A DNA stretch of 64,000 nt from Paenibacillus terrae (GTDB lineage: Bacteria; Bacillota; Bacilli; Paenibacillales; Paenibacillaceae), in the NCBI RefSeq assembly GCF_000943545.1, contig NZ_JTHP01000015.1, positions 1 through 64,000 on the forward strand, in the 5' to 3' direction. Both the position numbers and the translations under genes were made by a program. Numbering within the stretch: position 1 is the first letter of the stretch; each line of letters opens with the position of its first letter. Positions 1-8,288 of the stretch are shown here, in pieces. A model generated the notes under the pieces. That model saw nothing but the letters and a program-made list of their open reading frames with translations, was not told the DNA's origin and ran no database searches.

Positions 1-873
1 CTGTTTTTTCTTCACGGCTGTCATGTTTTTCCATAAAGAGCTGTTCAGCATATCCTCATATCTATTCCGAACTTCTTGACTGGACTCATCATCTAACTGC
101 AAAATGATATGATCAGGATTATATTCCGGTATTTTTTCCAATGAAATGGATAGACTTAGCGCACCCTGTGGATAATCTTTAATCGGCTTTAGACCTAGTG
201 TCTTATGGATGAAGATCCCCCGATCACTATTTTCGCCGTAAATAACGATCTCCTTCGCCATAATCATCATGTACATGACTGTCTCGTCACCAACTAGAGA
301 ATGGAGTTTCTCCTTCGCTTCAGTTTCTTTCGTTTGCAAATCCTGAATGACCTTTTCAGCCTGTTCCACTTTGCCTAGAACCTCGCCAATATCCCGTAAC
401 TCATCACGCCAATCATCCCGCTGTGGCAAAAGCACTGTTGGTGCAATTTTAGAAAGCTGAGCATAATCCTTATCGGACCACCACGTAGGGGCAATAATTA
501 AATCCGGCTTAGAAGCCAGAATAGCTTCAAAATTAGGTGTTTGGGCAATTCCCATCTTCAGTGTATCTTTAAACGGTTTCTTTAAATAGGATGGGAAATC
601 CGGATGATAGTTTTGTACCGCAACAGGCGTAACGCCAAGTGCATATAACAACTCCGGGTAAACAACAGAAAGTCCAATGACCCTTTTGGGCTCCGTTGGA
701 ATACTAAGGTCCCCTTTTAAAGTTGAAATAACGTGCTGCTCAGCAGTGGCTCCTTTATTCGTTTTTTCAGAATTCCCAGCCGTGTCTCCGGTATTATCAG
801 CTCCACAAGCAGTACTTACGATGACTAACAGTACGATAATTAACCCTGTGATCCAGCGTCGTTGGTGCTTCAT
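1..873 (-). CDS. Iron-siderophore ABC transporter substrate-binding lipoprotein (3' end cut by window edge)
   Basis: The frame is open for 291 codons from an ATG at 873 and leaves the window, so the C-terminus is missing. The N-terminus has a hydrophobic signal and a lipobox (VSTAC, Cys23), which predicts a lipid-anchored protein on the outer face of the membrane. Motifs KRVIGLS, KPDLIIAP, SKIAPTV and EVLGK match the FecB/BtuF-type periplasmic-binding fold that delivers ferric siderophores to an ABC permease. A good ribosome site (AGGAGG) precedes the ATG. It lies downstream of a Btr-like AraC regulator on the same strand, with a Fur box between them, so iron-repressed expression is likely. 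The siderophore cannot be told from sequence. Confidence 0.88.
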   Translation of the reverse strand, partial: MKHQRRWITGLIIVLLVIVSTACGADNTGDTAGNSEKTNKGATAEQHVISTLKGDLSIPTEPKRVIGLSVVYPELLYALGVTPVAVQNYHPDFPSYLKKPFKDTLKMGIAQTPNFEAILASKPDLIIAPTWWSDKDYAQLSKIAPTVLLPQRDDWRDELRDIGEVLGKVEQAEKVIQDLQTKETEAKEKLHSLVGDETVMYMMIMAKEIVIYGENSDRGIFIHKTLGLKPIKDYPQGALSLSISLEKIPEYNPDHIILQLDDESSQEVRNRYEDMLNSSLWKNMTAVKKKQ

Positions 874-923
874 TCTTCGGTGATCCTCCTGATCATTTGA
901 TTTATTTATGACAACCTCTAATT

Positions 924-942
924 AAAATTGATTATCATTATC
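924..942. promoter_or_regulatory. Fur box upstream of siderophore lipoprotein gene
   Basis: The sequence AAAATTGATTATCATTATC matches the 19-bp Fur consensus at most positions and sits 51-69 bp before the ATG at 873. It implies repression by Fe2+-Fur. Confidence 0.72.
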
Positions 943-1001
943 ATATATTAGGAGTATAGATGAATTTATAATTTCGGAATATTGACGATAGCGACTTTTT
1001 T

Positions 1002-2639
1002 TTATGCACGATCCCGCCAAATCTTTAAAACTTCATCCAGCATAAGCTCATGAGTGAAAGCCGTATATTCTACCCAAGGATATGAGGGAAGGAAGTCCAC
1101 CCGGCTGTTCCTGACAGCTTTCAAATCACTCCATAGCTTAGAGTTCATGAGTGTTCGCCAACTTAATTGTGATTGAATGTCCTCGTCTACGATGAGCAAT
1201 AAACGATCTGGATCAAAATTCGCTAGTTGATCAGGCGTTATCTGCTGATTTTGACTCAAAAGATCGACGCCTTGCACAGGCAGAACATGCAGATCATCGT
1301 AAAATACTGTGCCCAGGCTTCTACTGCCCAAAACATTGTAACGATCACCAGTGATTCTCAGAATGAGGAGACGATCATCCTTGAATACGTGTTTCACTTG
1401 CTCTCTTACAAAAAGAGCCCTTCGATCATATTTTTCAAGCCAAGTCTCGGCTGCTACGGTCTTGTCCAGAAATTTCCCAATTAAGCGCAAATGCGTACGC
1501 CAATCGTTCTTCACCCAGGGTACAAAAAATGCAGGTGCAATTTTCCTCAGCATATCCTGTTCCTCAGGAGGTACCAGAGTGTCGATGCCAACAATAAAAT
1601 CGGGTTCAGCAAGTCGAATTTCTTCTCTCTTGATCCATTGATTTGAACTTAGAGGCAGCACGGCATCGATTTGATACTTTCGCTTGTAATATTCAGTCCA
1701 TGGGTGGTCCGCTGGCGCAGCGCAAGGATTAATTTGAAGCGCAATCAATTGCCCAATGTTGGGGAAATCGTAAGCGACTATTTTTTTCCTGCTGTTCTTC
1801 ATAAATGCCGCTGGAGGCACACCCGATACCTGTTTAAATTTTCGTCGAAAATAAGTATCATCATGGTAACCTACATGTCGTGCAATATCCCGAAGACGAT
1901 TTTGCCCACCCGATCTCATCAGCTTTTGTGCCTGCTCAATTCGGAAAACTGTCAAATAATCTATCGCGCTGCAGCCATACCTTTTTTTAAATAATCGCAT
2001 AAAATGACGGGTACTAATACCCGCCACCTTGGCCAAATAATCGATTGTGAGTTCTTGCTGATAGTGCTGCTCGATATAGCCTTTAACGTATTCTAGGGCC
2101 GTTTCTGAATCATTTCCTTGTACAAGATAGGCATCTTGCAGGATGGTATGCAGCAGCTCTTGAAAGAGAATTTGACTGCGAAAGCGTTTTAAACGATCCT
2201 CGTCCTGCAAGTATTGGCAAATGGTATCGCACAAAGTATTAACAGAAACCTGCGACGTAAGGGTAACTTCCCCTTTAACGGGAAACGGGCTGTTCCTCTT
2301 AATAATCTGCATAGAGTGGACTGAAGATCCCTCATCCATAACATCGAATCGCATATGATAAAATCCCCGTTCATCAAAGGTGTTCACGGCTGCTTCGACG
2401 AGTTGGCCTGGCATGCACACGTAAACGCTACCCTGTCGAAGTTCGGTGAATTGCCCATCAATCGTTAGCCACCCTTGACCGCTTGCCGCAACAAGAATCA
2501 TGTGGGATTCGATAAACTGAAGTCTTAGCTCCCAATCATTTGCTTGATTCTTGATATGCTCAATTTCTCGTAGCTTGAAACACATCCCTTCGAGGGATGC
2601 ATATTCTTTATGTTTAAAGTTCTTTTCTATATCAACCAA
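1002..2639 (-). CDS. AraC-family regulator fused to siderophore-binding domain (Btr-like)
   Basis: 545 residues: an N-terminal sensor-like region (about 1-175), a double helix-turn-helix AraC domain (about 182-282, ISTRHFMRLFKK and VGYHDDTYFRRKFKQ) and a C-terminal substrate-binding-protein-like domain (about 287-545, EPDFIVGIDTL, RKIAPAFFVPW). This is the architecture of Bacillus Btr, which binds Fe-bacillibactin and activates its uptake genes. Here the likely target is the lipoprotein gene just downstream. Translation probably starts at TTG 2639, preceded by GGCGGTGAG. It is a paralogue of the gene at 17031-18656. The ligand is unknown. Confidence 0.88.
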   Translation of the reverse strand: MVDIEKNFKHKEYASLEGMCFKLREIEHIKNQANDWELRLQFIESHMILVAASGQGWLTIDGQFTELRQGSVYVCMPGQLVEAAVNTFDERGFYHMRFDVMDEGSSVHSMQIIKRNSPFPVKGEVTLTSQVSVNTLCDTICQYLQDEDRLKRFRSQILFQELLHTILQDAYLVQGNDSETALEYVKGYIEQHYQQELTIDYLAKVAGISTRHFMRLFKKRYGCSAIDYLTVFRIEQAQKLMRSGGQNRLRDIARHVGYHDDTYFRRKFKQVSGVPPAAFMKNSRKKIVAYDFPNIGQLIALQINPCAAPADHPWTEYYKRKYQIDAVLPLSSNQWIKREEIRLAEPDFIVGIDTLVPPEEQDMLRKIAPAFFVPWVKNDWRTHLRLIGKFLDKTVAAETWLEKYDRRALFVREQVKHVFKDDRLLILRITGDRYNVLGSRSLGTVFYDDLHVLPVQGVDLLSQNQQITPDQLANFDPDRLLLIVDEDIQSQLSWRTLMNSKLWSDLKAVRNSRVDFLPSYPWVEYTAFTHELMLDEVLKIWRDRA

Positions 2640-2672
2640 GTAATCTCACCGCCCTCATACTAGCTAAAACAT

Positions 2673-3248
2673 TTAACCTTGATACAAGTCAGACTTTAAC
2701 TGGTTAAAAATATATTCCTGCATTTGATCTAAAAGAAGAATGATGTTAGCATCTTTGCCATTTTTCAAAACCCAATGAATAGACATCATGGAGTTAGCAG
2801 CATATAGTTCTGCTAAATACTCCAATGCGATCGAAATTGAGGAAATCTGTTGCTTTAAATAGTCTAAGCAAGTCCTAAACAAAATTTGTTCAAATTCCTT
2901 ACGTAGATCAGCTGTTACTTCATGAACGGCTAACAATGTTGAAATCTCGAGCTTATTTTTAATCATTTTATCGGTTACAAGTTCTATGGCATTTGCTACC
3001 TTACCGTCTTCCATTGCAACAAAACGATGCTCAACCTCAACTTTAAAATCAGAAGCATACTGTTTAACTATTTTTTCTAGCAAATCGTACTTATCCAAAT
3101 AATGACTGTAAAAAGTAGAACGTCCGATAAGAGATTGATCACAAATTTTTTTGATCGTAATATCTTTAAAATCATGTTGTTGGAGCAATTCAATTAAAGC
3201 TCGCTCAATAGCTATTTTTGTTTTATAAATTCTGATATCTTCATTCAT
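2673..3248 (-). CDS. TetR/AcrR-family transcriptional regulator
   Basis: 191 residues with an N-terminal HTH (about 8-55, DITIKKICDQSLIGRSTFYSHYLDKYDLLEKI), typical of TetR repressors, and an all-helical C-terminal ligand domain. It is divergent from the alpha/beta hydrolase at 3395, and a 15-bp inverted repeat lies in the gap, so it probably represses that gene and itself. The last about 88 residues are repeated almost unchanged at 9149-9423. The ligand is unknown. Confidence 0.85.
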   Translation of the reverse strand: MNEDIRIYKTKIAIERALIELLQQHDFKDITIKKICDQSLIGRSTFYSHYLDKYDLLEKIVKQYASDFKVEVEHRFVAMEDGKVANAIELVTDKMIKNKLEISTLLAVHEVTADLRKEFEQILFRTCLDYLKQQISSISIALEYLAELYAANSMMSIHWVLKNGKDANIILLLDQMQEYIFNQLKSDLYQG

Positions 3249-3347
3249 TTAACCACTTGCTCCTTATGTGTAAGTTTTCGAACACTTCATATATACCGTG
3301 TAAGATATCCTACAGATTATACGATTTTAATTATTTTTTATGTAGTA

Positions 3348-3362
3348 ACTATACTCTATAGT
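3348..3362. promoter_or_regulatory. Candidate TetR operator
   Basis: Perfect inverted repeat ACTATA-CTC-TATAGT in the gap between the divergent TetR and hydrolase genes, 33 bp before the hydrolase ATG. It is the best palindrome there. Binding by this TetR is inferred from position. Confidence 0.45.
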
Positions 3363-3394
3363 AAGCACATACCCAAATTGAAGGAGGAAAATAT

Positions 3395-4507
3395 ATGTTT
3401 AAACAATATGTAAATAACGAACAATTCAATCTTCAAATTAATCGTTTTATCAATGATTATTACCAAGAAGATGATCGAGCACAAGCTGACTTGGAAAAAA
3501 TGATTCCGAATTTAAACGACACCCATAGCTGGTATGAAGCTTGGCTCCATTTTGCAAAGAAACGCGAAGATAGCAAGGACTATGACTTAGCCTCAGTCTA
3601 CTATCAAGCTGCAGAATTTTATCTTGCAACCACAGACCCCAATAAAGAAAAAATGTATCAAAAATATAGAGAAACATTCTATAAAGGCTTTCATGATTTT
3701 GATTATGAATCCTACAAGATTCCCTATGAAGATTCCTATCTTCCTGCTGTAAAATTATTAACACCTGGAGCTACGAAAACATTACTTGTCTTTGGCGGGT
3801 ATGATTCTTACATGGAAGAGATGCTTAAAATGATGAAATTTATGAAGGGAATTGATTACAATATTATTGTATTTGATGGTCCAGGCCAAGGAACTGCATT
3901 AAAAAAAGGTCTTAAATTCATTCATAACTGGGAAAAGCCAATATCAACTGTGATTGATTATTTCAAATTGGATCGTGTAAGCCTTGTAGGTGCTTCTTGG
4001 GGAGGGTATTTAGCTATGCGTGCTGCAGCCTTCGAAAAGAGAATCGATAAAGTAGTTGCTTTTAACATTTTCTATTGTGGCTTAGATGCCTTAAAAATGG
4101 GCATGCCAGAAGAAACGTATCAGAGTATAATGCAGCTAGTCGATCGTAATGAAGTAGATCAAGTGAATTCATTATTCGAACAGATGATGACTCACAATAT
4201 TGATTTGCATTGGAAGATTACCAAAGGGATGGAAAACACCGGTGAATCAACGCCTTTTGATCTCATTAAAAATTTTGAAAAGCACACGATGCATGGCATT
4301 GGAGCATTCATTAATCAAGATGTTCTTCTATTAGCTGGAGAAGATGATCAATACGTACCTATTAGCCGACTCGCACAAATTCAACAAGAATTAATTAATG
4401 CTGCTTCCATTACTACCAAAGTCTTTACTAAAGAAACGGGTGGAGAACAACACTGCCAAGCAGGTCACAGGGAATTAGCATTTAATGAAATGAATAAATT
4501 CCTATAA
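3395..4507 (+). CDS. Alpha/beta hydrolase (FrsA/BAAT-like), intact copy
   Basis: 370 residues, start supported by GGAGGAAA just upstream. The first about 120 residues are helical. The hydrolase core follows: strand and oxyanion segment VFGGYD (about 132), DGPGQG (161), nucleophile elbow GASWGG with Ser201, an acidic residue in AGEDDQ (about Asp318) and His353/His358 in EQHCQAGH. The likely activity is an esterase- or acyltransferase-like reaction in the cytoplasm; the substrate is not evident. It is divergent from a TetR gene and ends at a strong terminator. A 5'-truncated second copy lies at 9424-10150. Confidence 0.8.
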   Translation: MFKQYVNNEQFNLQINRFINDYYQEDDRAQADLEKMIPNLNDTHSWYEAWLHFAKKREDSKDYDLASVYYQAAEFYLATTDPNKEKMYQKYRETFYKGFHDFDYESYKIPYEDSYLPAVKLLTPGATKTLLVFGGYDSYMEEMLKMMKFMKGIDYNIIVFDGPGQGTALKKGLKFIHNWEKPISTVIDYFKLDRVSLVGASWGGYLAMRAAAFEKRIDKVVAFNIFYCGLDALKMGMPEETYQSIMQLVDRNEVDQVNSLFEQMMTHNIDLHWKITKGMENTGESTPFDLIKNFEKHTMHGIGAFINQDVLLLAGEDDQYVPISRLAQIQQELINAASITTKVFTKETGGEQHCQAGHRELAFNEMNKFL

Positions 4508-4606
4508 CAAAGAGGAATAAACATTTAATTTTTGTCACATTAAAAATTCAGAGTATTGCCAATGGGAATATTTCATAAATATTTAAAAGAATTATGTATA
4601 GCGTAT

Positions 4607-4635
4607 GGTTTCCCCTTTTGGGGAAACCACCTTTT
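4607..4635 (+). terminator. Rho-independent terminator of the hydrolase gene
   Basis: Perfect 9-bp stem GGTTTCCCC/GGGGAAACC with a TTTT loop, followed by CTTTTT. It touches the end of the convergent HxlR gene. Confidence 0.85.
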
Positions 4636-4979
4636 TAACGCAAGTATTGGTTTTTTGTTCCCCACTCACATAACCCTTCCAAAACGGGCAATAGTGTTTC
4701 CGCTTTATCTGTGAGACTGTACTCAACTTTAGGGGGAACTTGAGGATATTCTTTCCGATTCACCAGACCATCCGCTTCCAATTCTTTTAGTTGTGAACTC
4801 AATGTTTTATAAGTAATAGCTCCTATCTGTCTTTTCAGATCATTAAAGCGAACCGTTTGGTTTTCTGCTAGGAGGTAAATAATAACCATTTTCCATTTAC
4901 CACCAATCACTGACACTGTATAACCAAAAGGTGTATCTTGAATATTTTTAACTTTACCTATATATTCAGCCATACTCAT
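4635..4979 (-). CDS. HxlR-family winged-helix regulator
   Basis: 114 residues from ATG 4979, which has AAAGGAT upstream; an in-frame TTG 11 codons earlier has no ribosome site. The HxlR pattern is clear: GGKWKMVIIYLL, RFNDLKRQIGAITYKTLS, QLKELEADGLVNRKEYPQVPPKVEYSLT. Such proteins (YodB, HypR, CatR) often respond to quinones or other electrophiles, but no N-terminal sensing Cys is visible here. It is divergent from the arginase-family gene at 5085, with an inverted repeat between them, so it probably controls that gene. Confidence 0.87.
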   Translation of the reverse strand: MSMAEYIGKVKNIQDTPFGYTVSVIGGKWKMVIIYLLAENQTVRFNDLKRQIGAITYKTLSSQLKELEADGLVNRKEYPQVPPKVEYSLTDKAETLLPVLEGLCEWGTKNQYLR

Positions 4980-4998
4980 TTTCACACTATCCTTTCGG

Positions 4999-5027
4999 GT
5001 AGTACCTATCAAAAAAGTGCGTACTAC
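4999..5027. promoter_or_regulatory. Candidate HxlR operator
   Basis: Inverted repeat GTAGTAC - 15 nt - GTACTAC in the divergent gap between the HxlR and arginase-family genes. Half-site spacing suits a dimeric winged-helix regulator. Confidence 0.45.
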
Positions 5028-5084
5028 GTTTTTATTTGCGTTCAGTTTATACTAACCTTACTTTGAAGTAAAGGAGATAAAAAC

Positions 5085-5999
5085 ATGGCTAAAAAAACAA
5101 TACGCCTGTTAATGCCACAATGGCAAGGGGGGTACAACCCTAACTACTCATTTGGAGCCGAACTGCTTGCTTGGCTAGCTCCAGACAATGATCAACCCCT
5201 TATTCATGTTCCAGTTCAAGCTTATGATGGAACTCCTCTTGAAAACGAGAACGGTATGAATGGGAGAAAACAGCTACTTGAACAATTAGAGGCTGCTCAG
5301 CATATCATTAATGCTCATAAGCCAGACCGCATTGTAATGTTTGGTGGTGACTGCTTAGTCGAACAAGCCCCATTTGCCTATTTAAACGAACGATACGGTG
5401 GGGAATTAGGTTTAATTTGGATCGATGCTCACAGTGATTTAGTTAGATATGTGGGCTATGATAACGGACATACATTACCGCTCGGGAATCTGTTAGGAGA
5501 AGGAGATGAAGAGTTCGCAAAACATGTGAAAATCCCTCTAAAACCTGAAAATATCTTTATCGCGGGATTAGCTGCTCCTACAGAACAAGAAACAGAAGTG
5601 ATTTCAGAAGCGTTTCAAAGACTAGGTATAGCTCCTGCTGAACAAGACACAGAAGTGATTCAAAGACTAGGGATTAAAACCGCCGGAACCAAAGAGTTAA
5701 CGAACAGTACTGAATCTATAAAAGAGTGGATTAAAGAAAGTGGGATTAAGCACCTAGCTATTCACCTTGATTTAGATGTGCTTGACCCAAAGGCATTTCG
5801 TTCTTTATTATTCGCCAACCCTGAAGCACCTTATAATTATTCTCCTGCGGGAACAATGCAAATGCCTCAACTACTTAATCTGATTAAAGAACTATCTGAA
5901 GAAACAGATGTAGTTGGATTAGGCATAACGGAGCATATGCCGTGGGATTCTATTAACTTAAAGAATCTGCTTGGAGAGATACCTATTTTAAATAAGTAA
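5085..5999 (+). CDS. Arginase/agmatinase-family metallohydrolase
   Basis: 304 residues with AAGGAG before the ATG. Manganese-binding motifs of the ureohydrolase family are present: DAHSD (114-118) and DLDVLDP (229-235). The first motif reads GGDC (87-90) where classical arginases have GGDH, so one metal ligand is Cys; GGDC variants occur in the family. An in-protein repeat (residues 165-182 and 184-197, EQxTEVI...QRLGI) lies in the variable region. Guanidino-compound hydrolysis is likely but the substrate is open. It is paired with a divergent HxlR regulator. Confidence 0.78.
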   Translation: MAKKTIRLLMPQWQGGYNPNYSFGAELLAWLAPDNDQPLIHVPVQAYDGTPLENENGMNGRKQLLEQLEAAQHIINAHKPDRIVMFGGDCLVEQAPFAYLNERYGGELGLIWIDAHSDLVRYVGYDNGHTLPLGNLLGEGDEEFAKHVKIPLKPENIFIAGLAAPTEQETEVISEAFQRLGIAPAEQDTEVIQRLGIKTAGTKELTNSTESIKEWIKESGIKHLAIHLDLDVLDPKAFRSLLFANPEAPYNYSPAGTMQMPQLLNLIKELSEETDVVGLGITEHMPWDSINLKNLLGEIPILNK

Positions 6000-6040
6000 A
6001 ATCATAAACGGAATTATAACAGAACTATGATCTGCTTAAT

Positions 6041-6089
6041 CATAAAAATACACTCACACACTTTAAGTTTGCGTGGGTGTATTTTTATG
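6041..6089 (+). terminator. Terminator of the arginase-family gene
   Basis: Near-perfect 19-bp stem around loop CTTTAAGTTT, ending in TATTTTTATG. It lies about 40 bp after the stop codon. Confidence 0.75.
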
Positions 6090-6099
6090 TGGGAGCAAG

Positions 6100-6404
6100 T
6101 GCAAAAAACACTTAAATTCCTCTGTTTCATGCTTTGTAAGATGAGGGCTAAGATAGGCTGGATTACGACTTAAAGACGCGGCAAGTATTGTAGCTGGTGC
6201 AGACTTGCTCCTCCGCAGACAAACATAGGTGATGGTTTCCACAGGGAAATAATCCAGCTTCGCCTCGCGGCTTTCAGCAGATTTTATCCGACTTGTAGGT
6301 GACCGTCTTCATGTCTGGCTCCTGCGAGGCAAGTGCCGTGAACACCTCGGCTTCATTGAACAGATTCAGCTCCAGTTGATCGGGGTCCGTCTTCTCGCTC
6401 GAGG
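6100..6404 (-). pseudogene. IS66-family TnpC transposase remnant
   Basis: Read on the minus strand, the stretch next to 6404 encodes SSEKTDPDQLELNLFNEAE, the start region of IS66 TnpC transposases, then EPDMKTVTYKSDK and a stop. After a break it encodes KLDYFPVETITYVC, similar to the following TnpC zinc-binding region. Stops and frame changes show that it is dead. It directly abuts the end of the sigma factor gene, so an IS insertion may have replaced that gene's original 3' end. Confidence 0.6.
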
Positions 6405-7124
6405 CTATGCAGCCATCATACTCATGGTATGGGAATCAGTTCGTTTTAGTGAAGCGAGACTCCGCTTATTATTGACGATTCCGATCACCACATCAGGCTC
6501 CATTACATCCTGATGGGAGAGCATAACCATTGCTGCAATATCTCCCATTTGATATGCCGCCGTCAATGCCCTTAGAAAAGTCTTCGAGTTTTCACTTTCC
6601 GGTAAGGATAACTCTCCTTTGAGGAGGTCCTCCTTGATTGCTCCAAGCGATTTTCGTGCCCGGTGGAGTGCAACTTTGACCGCTCCCTCCGTTGTTTCGA
6701 GCATGTCGGATGTCTCACTAATCGAATATCCAAACACATCTCGCAGCAAAAAAACAGTTCTCTGAAGCGGAGATAAATGATTCATTAAGGACTGCAACGC
6801 TAGCTCAATTTCAAAAGGTCCATTATCCGGCACGGTTACTTTCGCTTGTTCCCTATTCACTATCCGAGTGTAGACTGCTTTTCTCCGTATATTATCAATC
6901 CAGGTGTTCTTAGCAATCCGCAGCAAAAGCGCTTTGGGATTTGTATGCTTGAAGCTATTTAGCTTTCCTAATGCTTTTACCCAAGTGTCCTGCGCCAGTT
7001 CTTCCGCATCCCAATTTGATTTCGTAAGCGACAGACAGTAACGTTTCAGGACCGCCTGTAATTCCTCCAAGTTCTCGATGTTCATTATATTGGCTTTCAT
7101 TTGTATAGAATCATCTATGCTCAT
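6405..7124 (-). CDS. ECF-type RNA polymerase sigma factor
   Basis: 239 residues from ATG 7124, chosen because GGAGGAGAAGGCCT precedes it; a longer in-frame start has no ribosome site. Region 2 (YCLSLTKSNWDAEELAQDTWVKA, IAKNTWIDNIRRK) and region 4 (LSPLQRTVFLLRDVFGYSISETSDMLETTEGAVKVALHRAR) are complete. A C-terminal tail of about 60 residues follows and stops at the edge of the IS66 remnant, so the natural C-terminus may have been lost. No anti-sigma gene is adjacent. It is divergent from a clpP paralogue. Confidence 0.82.
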   Translation of the reverse strand: MSIDDSIQMKANIMNIENLEELQAVLKRYCLSLTKSNWDAEELAQDTWVKALGKLNSFKHTNPKALLLRIAKNTWIDNIRRKAVYTRIVNREQAKVTVPDNGPFEIELALQSLMNHLSPLQRTVFLLRDVFGYSISETSDMLETTEGAVKVALHRARKSLGAIKEDLLKGELSLPESENSKTFLRALTAAYQMGDIAAMVMLSHQDVMEPDVVIGIVNNKRSLASLKRTDSHTMSMMAA

Positions 7125-7325
7125 AGGCCTTCTCCTCCATGGTCTTATTCTGTCCTTTGCTAGAGCAAAGCCTTTTGCTACTTCCAATGTAAACGAACAA
7201 GTGGTTGTAAAAGTTACACTATTTACGCAAATCGTTTTTCCATTGAAACCTCCGTATCTTTTTACGGTCTCGGTTCGTTTACAAGGAGAAATCAACTGAA
7301 AACAGGAAAGTGGGGGTTAAAAAAA

Positions 7326-7910
7326 ATGAGTGTTTATGTTCCTTATGTTGTCGAGCAAACCGCTCAAGGTGAAAGATCATACGATATCTATTCCAGACTA
7401 TTAAAGGATCGTATTGTGTTTGTAGGGGCAGCCATCGACGATCATTTGGCTAACAGTATTATTGCTCAATTATTGTTCCTGGCGGCAGAAGATCCGGAAA
7501 AAGGAATTTACATGTACATCAACAGCCCGGGTGGCTCTACTTCCGCAGGATTTGCCATTTATGATACGATGCAGTACATCAAACCCGATGTACACACGAT
7601 ATGTACGGGATTTGCTGCTTCGTTTGGCGCGATCCTTTTGCTGGCGGGCGCCAAAGGGAAACGTTCGGCGTTGCCGAACAGTGAAATCATGATCCATCAG
7701 CCGCACGGAGGTGCACAAGGGCAGGCCAGCGATATTGCCATCAGTGCAAAACGAATTTTATGGACTCGTGAAAAGTTAACCCGTATCACAGCTGAGCGGA
7801 CCGGGCAATCTTTTGAAAAAGTCGAAAAAGACATGGACCGAGATTTTTTCATGTCCGCTCAGGAGGCACTGGAATATGGTGTTATTGATCAAGTGGTGAC
7901 TTCTTTGTAG
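7326..7910 (+). CDS. clpP: ATP-dependent Clp protease proteolytic subunit (ClpP paralogue)
   Basis: 194 residues, the usual ClpP length. The catalytic triad is intact: Ser99 in GFAASFG, His124 in IMIHQP and Asp173 in DRDFF. The oligomer handle regions ([14 protein letters not shown]) are present. The protein forms a tetradecameric chamber with a Clp ATPase. The sequence around Ser99 (FAASFGA for the usual MAASMGA) and the location away from trxB/whiA-type neighbours suggest a second ClpP rather than the housekeeping one. It is divergent from the ECF sigma gene and 58 bp ahead of a small gene at 7969. Confidence 0.93.
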   Translation: MSVYVPYVVEQTAQGERSYDIYSRLLKDRIVFVGAAIDDHLANSIIAQLLFLAAEDPEKGIYMYINSPGGSTSAGFAIYDTMQYIKPDVHTICTGFAASFGAILLLAGAKGKRSALPNSEIMIHQPHGGAQGQASDIAISAKRILWTREKLTRITAERTGQSFEKVEKDMDRDFFMSAQEALEYGVIDQVVTSL

Positions 7911-7968
7911 AGTATGTCAAAAACCTAATGATCCGGCAAGAAACTTCAAGAAAATACGAGGTGATATC

Positions 7969-8175
7969 ATGTTAGCAAGCTTACAAGGCAAGGAAGTAAC
8001 TATTCATTTCATAGATGGCACAAATGCATGCGACGGGGTATTGGATCAGATTGACGACAAGTTCGTTAAATACCTTACGCAATATCAGACGCTTTTTATT
8101 CCTATTACATCGATTCGCACCGTATCCGTTGACATTAAAGAACGGCAACGCTACAGAGTTGGATTCGCCCCATGA
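7969..8175 (+). CDS. Small Sm-like/DUF2642-like protein
   Basis: 68 residues, start supported by CGAGGTGATATC. The pattern LQGKEVTIHFIDGTNACDGVLDQIDDKFVKY is an Sm-like beta-barrel signature, as in DUF2642 proteins of Bacillus and Paenibacillus, some of which are spore-associated. It lies 58 bp after clpP with no terminator between, so the two may be cotranscribed. Function not known. Confidence 0.6.
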   Translation: MLASLQGKEVTIHFIDGTNACDGVLDQIDDKFVKYLTQYQTLFIPITSIRTVSVDIKERQRYRVGFAP

Positions 8176-8197
8176 ACCTATTTTAGCATTACTGACA

Positions 8198-8248
8198 CTC
8201 GCCGATTCAACAAACCACGATCCTATCATGTCTTATTGAATCGGCGAG
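8198..8248. repeat. Long inverted repeat, 13-bp perfect arms
   Basis: Arms CTCGCCGATTCAA / TTGAATCGGCGAG enclose a 25-nt loop between the Sm-like gene and the MBL-fold gene. No T-run follows, so it is not a standard terminator. It ends about 30 bp before the ribosome site of the next gene. Confidence 0.6.
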
Positions 8249-8288
8249 CCGCATGGGTGGCAATTTCATTTTACGGAGGCCCGATATT

